10,365 nucleotides of DNA, from contig DASZKX010000021.1 of NCBI GenBank assembly GCA_035552735.1, forward strand, positions 1 to 10,365. The letters run 5' to 3'. Positions 7,389 to 10,365 of the stretch are shown piece by piece (the first letter of the stretch is position 1; the number at the start of each line of letters is the position of its first letter). The notes beneath the pieces are model-generated. The model saw nothing but the letters and a program-made list of their open reading frames with translations. It was not told the origin of the DNA and did not search any database. Position numbers and translations under genes: made by a program. This stretch comes from VAZQ01 sp035552735. Its GTDB lineage: Bacteria; Pseudomonadota; Alphaproteobacteria; Rhizobiales; Xanthobacteraceae.

Positions 7389-8366
7389 ATGGAATGGACG
7401 ATTGCGCCTTCCGCGGAAGAGCGCGCGCGTGGGCAGTTGCTGCCGGAAACACTGAGCCGGGCGCACGCCGCGTTTCGCCAGCATGGCTGCCTGAAGCTGA
7501 CCGGCGCGTTTCCGATCCCGGTCGTCGATGCCATGCACCGGGACTATGCGGCGCGCTATGGTGCGCTCGATGCGCGCGGAATGCGCGAGCAGTCGATGCG
7601 GCAGCCGCCGAATCCGGTCGGCGCGCGTGGCGCGGAGCGCTATGAGATCACGCTGCGCATGAACGGAGCCTTCGGGGCTGCGGCGGTGTTCGCCAATCCG
7701 CTGCTGTATTCCGCTCTCGCTCCCCTGCTCGGCGGCGACATGCAGCTGAACAGCTTCACGACCGTCACGTCCTATCCGGGCGCGCCGATGCAGGATATCC
7801 ACCGCGACCACGGGCATCTTTTCACCAATGATCCCACGGTCGGCCCGAGCTTGCCGGTCTACGCCGTCAACGTGGCGGTGCCGCTCGTCGACGTCGACAT
7901 GGAGACGGGGCCGACCGGCGTCTGGCCGGGCTCGCACCGATGGCCCGCAAACGTGCAGGCGCAGCCCGCCGACGTCGTGGCGAGCCCGATCCGGCGCGGC
8001 GACTGCATGCTCTTGGACTACCGCACCCTCCATACCGGCCTGCCCAACAACAGCGCGACGACCGTCCGTCCCATCCTCTACATGGTGTACGCGCGCGGCT
8101 GGTTCTTCGACGACGCGAACCATTTCGGCGTCAACACGCCGGACATGTCGATGGAGGACTATTACGCGGTGCCCGAATCGGCCCGCATGCCCCTGGAACG
8201 GGCGCTGTCGCAGGCGCTGCGCAACCAGGCCCGTGGGTCTGAGCGCACCGCGCGCGCCGGTAGCGCGCAAAACGATCCATCGAGCCGGGGCAAGGTCGGG
8301 CGCAACGACCCGTGCCCGTGCGGCTCCGGCAAGAAGTACAAGCAGTGCCACGGGCGGGCGGCCTAG
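7389..8366 (+). CDS. PhyH-like Fe(II)/2-oxoglutarate dioxygenase with C-terminal SEC-C motif (array copy 1)
   Basis: The 325-residue protein resembles the phytanoyl-CoA dioxygenase family of non-haem iron oxygenases, which hydroxylate small molecules using O2 and 2-oxoglutarate. The iron triad is H138-x-D140 (HRD) and H215 (TLHTGLPN). R227, 12 residues after H215, is placed to bind the 2-oxoglutarate carboxylate. N-terminal EHGC..L.GAFP-type and central GPTGVWPGSH motifs also fit the family. After a low-complexity linker, residues about 302-325 form a SEC-C motif: C309, C311, C320 and H321 in CPCGSGKKYKQCHG, the zinc-binding tail known from SecA. There is no signal peptide, so it should be cytoplasmic. 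ATG 7389 is chosen because MEW aligns with the MDW start of copies 2 and 3 and GGGGA lies at 7377-7381. In-frame starts at 7344 or 7353 would add a short leader absent from the other copies. It is the most divergent copy: 36 of its first 61 residues match copy 2 by hand count. The substrate is unknown. Confidence 0.88.
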   Translation: MEWTIAPSAEERARGQLLPETLSRAHAAFRQHGCLKLTGAFPIPVVDAMHRDYAARYGALDARGMREQSMRQPPNPVGARGAERYEITLRMNGAFGAAAVFANPLLYSALAPLLGGDMQLNSFTTVTSYPGAPMQDIHRDHGHLFTNDPTVGPSLPVYAVNVAVPLVDVDMETGPTGVWPGSHRWPANVQAQPADVVASPIRRGDCMLLDYRTLHTGLPNNSATTVRPILYMVYARGWFFDDANHFGVNTPDMSMEDYYAVPESARMPLERALSQALRNQARGSERTARAGSAQNDPSSRGKVGRNDPCPCGSGKKYKQCHGRAA

Positions 8367-8387
8367 CTCGAGCGGATAGGGGAAAAG

Positions 8388-8438
8388 CGCGTCCGGACGT
8401 GATCCGCAGCGGAACGCTGCTTTCCGTCCGGACACGCG
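8388..8438. repeat. Large imperfect palindrome between oxygenase copies 1 and 2
   Basis: GTCCGGAC occurs at 8391-8398 and again at 8426-8433, and because it is self-complementary the two can pair. Inside them GCAGCG (8406-8411) pairs with CGCTGC (8415-8420) around a GAA triloop, with an asymmetric internal loop between the two stems. GCG-rich flanks can add about three more pairs. The 50-base gap between copies 2 and 3 has no counterpart. Possible roles are a dispersed palindromic element, a protein-binding site or an mRNA structure that tunes expression of copies 2 and 3. Three Ts at 8421-8423 lie inside it, so it is not a standard terminator. Confidence 0.5.
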
Positions 8439-8518
8439 AAGGCGCAAGAACGCGGGCGCGGCTTCTGATCCGGCTGCGAAGCCGCTCTGCAAGCACGGTC
8501 TCGCCAGGGGAGTTGCCG

Positions 8519-9517
8519 ATGGATTGGGTCGTGGCGGTGTCGGCGAGCGAGACCGCGAGCGGGGAGCTCAGCCCCGAAACCGAGAGCGCGGCCCGTGCCG
8601 CCTTCCAGGAGCACGGCTGCGTCCTGCTGCGTGGCGCGTTTCCGCCCGCCACCGTCGATGCCATGCATCGCGAATACGTCGCCCAGCTCGGAACGCTGGA
8701 TTTGGCCGCCATGCACGCGCAGGCTGAAAAGCCGCCGCCCAACCGGCTGATCGGGGTAGGGCGCGCGCGCTACGACGTCATCCTGCGCATGACCGGTGCC
8801 TTCGGCACCACCGAGGTGCTGGCCAACAGCCTTCTCATCAAGTTTCTCCGCCCGCTGCTCGGCAAGGACATGCGCCTGAACAGCTTGACGGTCGTGGTGT
8901 CGCATCCCGGCGCGCCGCAGCAGCATGCGCATCGCGACAATGACCATTTGTTCTCCGAGCCCGGGGTCGGCCCGAATTTGCCGGTGTATGCCGTCAATGT
9001 GGCGGTGCCGCTCATCGACGTCGACCTCGAGACCGGGCCGACCGGGGTTTGGCTCGGCTCGCATCGATCGGCCCCGATGGCGGCGGTGCAGAACAGCGCC
9101 ATGGTGGTAGTCCCATGGCAACGGGGCGACTGCCTGCTGATGGACTACCGCACCTTGCACGCGGGCATGCCGAACCGCGGCGCGCGGGCACGGCCGATCG
9201 TGTACCTGGTGTATGGGCGCAAGTGGTTCGCGGACGACGTGAACCACGTCAACCGAATCCCGTTGGACATGCCGCTCGAGCATTTCGAGGAGCTGCCCGA
9301 ATCCGTCCGTCCGCTCCTGATCCGGGCCTTTACCCATGCGACGCGCCTGCGCTGGCACGAGGCCGACGCGCACGGGATTGCCGGCCAACGCAACGATCCG
9401 CGCAGCGTCCAGCAAACCGCGCCCGAGCCGCCGAGCCGGGGCAAGCCTGGGCGCAACGACCCGTGTCCCTGCGGCTCGGGCAAGAAATACAAGCATTGCC
9501 ACGGACGCAGCGCCTAG
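8519..9517 (+). CDS. PhyH-like Fe(II)/2-oxoglutarate dioxygenase with C-terminal SEC-C motif (array copy 2)
   Basis: The 332-residue protein has the same architecture as copy 1. The iron ligands are H138 and D140 (HRD) and H214 (TLHAGMPN), with R225 as the expected 2-oxoglutarate-binding arginine. The GPNLPVYAVNVAVPLIDVD and GPTGVWLGSH segments form the conserved core. The C-terminal SEC-C motif has C316, C318, C327 and H328 (CPCGSGKKYKHCHG) and is nearly identical to that of copy 1. In contrast, the linker before it is longer and unrelated in sequence, rich in P, Q and R. ATG 8519 is well supported by GGGGAG at 8507-8512, six bases upstream; an in-frame reading that starts earlier would run into copy 1 and is rejected. 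It lacks a signal peptide or membrane segment. It is probably co-transcribed with copy 3 and perhaps with copy 1. The residue after HRD is N here, against H in copy 1 and S in copy 3. The reaction substrate cannot be told from sequence. Confidence 0.9.
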   Translation: MDWVVAVSASETASGELSPETESAARAAFQEHGCVLLRGAFPPATVDAMHREYVAQLGTLDLAAMHAQAEKPPPNRLIGVGRARYDVILRMTGAFGTTEVLANSLLIKFLRPLLGKDMRLNSLTVVVSHPGAPQQHAHRDNDHLFSEPGVGPNLPVYAVNVAVPLIDVDLETGPTGVWLGSHRSAPMAAVQNSAMVVVPWQRGDCLLMDYRTLHAGMPNRGARARPIVYLVYGRKWFADDVNHVNRIPLDMPLEHFEELPESVRPLLIRAFTHATRLRWHEADAHGIAGQRNDPRSVQQTAPEPPSRGKPGRNDPCPCGSGKKYKHCHGRSA

Positions 9518-9567
9518 GGCATGTTTCCGCGATCCGCCTGGATTCCAGCGCGGTTTCGGAGTTGCTG

Positions 9568-10365
9568 ATGGATTGGATCGTTGCCGTCTCGGCGAGCGAG
9601 GCCGCCGGCGGGGGGTTGGCTCCGCAGACCGAGAGCGCGGCGCAGGCAGCCTTCGCCGAGCACGGCTGCGTGCTGCTGCGTGGAGCGTTTCCGCTCGCCA
9701 CCGTCGAGGCCATGCACGCCGAATATGTGGCGCAGTTCGGAACGCTGGATTGGGCCGGCATGCAGGCGGAGGCGGACAAACCGCCGCCCAACCGGTTCCT
9801 GCGGGTCGGCGGTGCGCGCTACGATCTCACTTTGCGCATGACCGGCGCTTTCGGCAGCCCGCAGGTGTTCGCAAACGGCCTTCTGCTCAAGTTCCTCGGC
9901 GGGCAGCTGGGCGATCAATTTCATCTGAGCAATTTCACCGCCGTCGTATCGCACCCCGGCGCGTCGCAACAGCACACCCATCGCGACAGCGACCATTTGT
10001 TCTTCAATCCCGGTGTCGGCCCGAATTTGCCGGTCTACGGGATCAACGTGGCGGTGCCGCTGATCGACGTCGACCGCCGCACCGGGCCGACTGGAGTCTG
10101 GCTCGGCTCGCACCGGTTGGCGCAAGGCGTCGCGGTCGAGAACGACACCATGACGGTCTGCGAGCTGCAGCGCGGCGATCTCATGTTGCTGGACTATCGC
10201 ACGCTGCACGCGGGCCTGCCCAATGCGAGCCGGCAGGCGCGGCCGATCGTGTACATGGTCTATGCGCGCCCGTGGTTCTTCGACTACAACAACCACGTCA
10301 GCCGGGTTCCGCTCGACATGCCGATCGAGCGCTACAACGAGCTGCCGGCCGCGCTGCGTCCGCTC
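9568..10365 (+). CDS. PhyH-like Fe(II)/2-oxoglutarate dioxygenase (array copy 3, 3' end outside window)
   Basis: The frame from ATG 9568 stays open for 266 codons to the last base, so the gene is cut only by the window edge. GGAG at 9558-9561 lies six bases before the start, and the N-terminus MDWIVAVSASE matches copy 2. The triad is H138-x-D140 (HRD, in QQHTHRDSDHLFF) and H214 (TLHAGLPN), with R225 downstream, so the visible catalytic core is complete. Segments GPTGVWLGSH and RPIVYMVYARPWFFDYNNH are conserved with copies 1 and 2. By comparison with copy 2, about 66 residues are missing, which is where a SEC-C tail would lie; its presence is expected but not seen. It is the closest relative of copy 2. 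The start is 50 bases after the copy 2 stop, which suggests one transcript. Confidence 0.9.
   Translation, partial: MDWIVAVSASEAAGGGLAPQTESAAQAAFAEHGCVLLRGAFPLATVEAMHAEYVAQFGTLDWAGMQAEADKPPPNRFLRVGGARYDLTLRMTGAFGSPQVFANGLLLKFLGGQLGDQFHLSNFTAVVSHPGASQQHTHRDSDHLFFNPGVGPNLPVYGINVAVPLIDVDRRTGPTGVWLGSHRLAQGVAVENDTMTVCELQRGDLMLLDYRTLHAGLPNASRQARPIVYMVYARPWFFDYNNHVSRVPLDMPIERYNELPAALRPL

Larger units (their letters stand above)
7389..10365 (+). repeat. Tandem array of three PhyH-like oxygenase genes
   Basis: Three collinear, same-strand genes start at 7389, 8519 and 9568, separated by 152 and 50 bases. HRD begins at residue 138 in all three, and the distal histidine and arginine fall at matching positions (215/227, 214/225, 214/225). 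Copies 2 and 3 share 49 of their first 61 residues, copies 1 and 2 share 36 of 61. The bases before copies 2 and 3 are also alike (GGAGTTGC(C/T)GATGGATTGG), so the ribosome binding site was duplicated with the gene. This indicates successive tandem duplication, the 2/3 split being the younger. The array may extend beyond the right edge. Confidence 0.9.

Noticed and set aside
8313..8366. The SEC-C tail considered as a sign of a SecA pseudogene or a separate small gene.
   Set aside because: It is in frame with the oxygenase, recurs at the end of copy 2, and no other SecA sequence is nearby, so it is part of the oxygenase protein.
7251..8492. A 413-codon minus-strand open frame opposite oxygenase copy 1, with similar ones opposite copies 2 and 3.
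   Set aside because: They recur opposite each copy because the plus-strand genes are homologous. The translations are R/H/V-rich with no family resemblance.
8312..8518. An in-frame extension of oxygenase copy 2 into the end of copy 1.
   Set aside because: It would run through the SEC-C coding region of copy 1 in another frame and through the palindrome. ATG 8519 has a good ribosome binding site and aligns with the start of copy 3.

Overview
The window is GC-rich, densely coded on the + strand only, and looks chromosomal. Codon use strongly favours G/C in third positions. The secreted tetratricopeptide-repeat protein is of a style common in Hyphomicrobiales, and the intergenic palindromes have ACCGG cores. 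Together these suggest an alphaproteobacterium, possibly near Bradyrhizobium or Rhodopseudomonas. That placement is an inference; there is no rRNA or other strong phylogenetic marker here. No tRNA, CRISPR array, transposase or integrase was seen.

Layout. (1) Positions 1-394 hold the C-terminal part of an exported YncE-like beta-propeller protein whose start lies before the window. (2) Positions 604-4895 are a two-gene operon: a periplasmic adaptor (membrane fusion protein) and an RND-superfamily inner-membrane pump of the HAE1 type, joined by an ATGA stop/start overlap. No outer-membrane channel gene is present. (3) Positions 5049-5924 encode an exported protein with about six TPRs. (4) Positions 6096-7202 encode a complete exported beta-propeller protein. 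It is a paralogue of the fragment at the left edge, so two related propeller genes bracket the efflux operon and the TPR gene. It ends in a clear intrinsic terminator at 7228-7260. (5) From 7389 to the right edge there is a tandem array of three related genes for phytanoyl-CoA-dioxygenase (PhyH)-like Fe(II)/2-oxoglutarate oxygenases. The first two carry a C-terminal SEC-C zinc-binding tail; the third is cut by the window edge before that point.

How the parts work together. The adaptor and pump would form an envelope efflux complex, presumably with an outer-membrane channel encoded elsewhere. The propeller and TPR proteins carry export signals and probably act in the periplasm; a functional link to the pump is only suggested by position. 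The oxygenase array lies beyond a strong terminator and is probably a separate transcription unit. The three copies keep the iron-binding HxD...H triad and the downstream arginine expected to bind 2-oxoglutarate, so all look catalytically competent, but they diverge elsewhere. This SEC-C-tailed oxygenase array is the most unusual part of the window.
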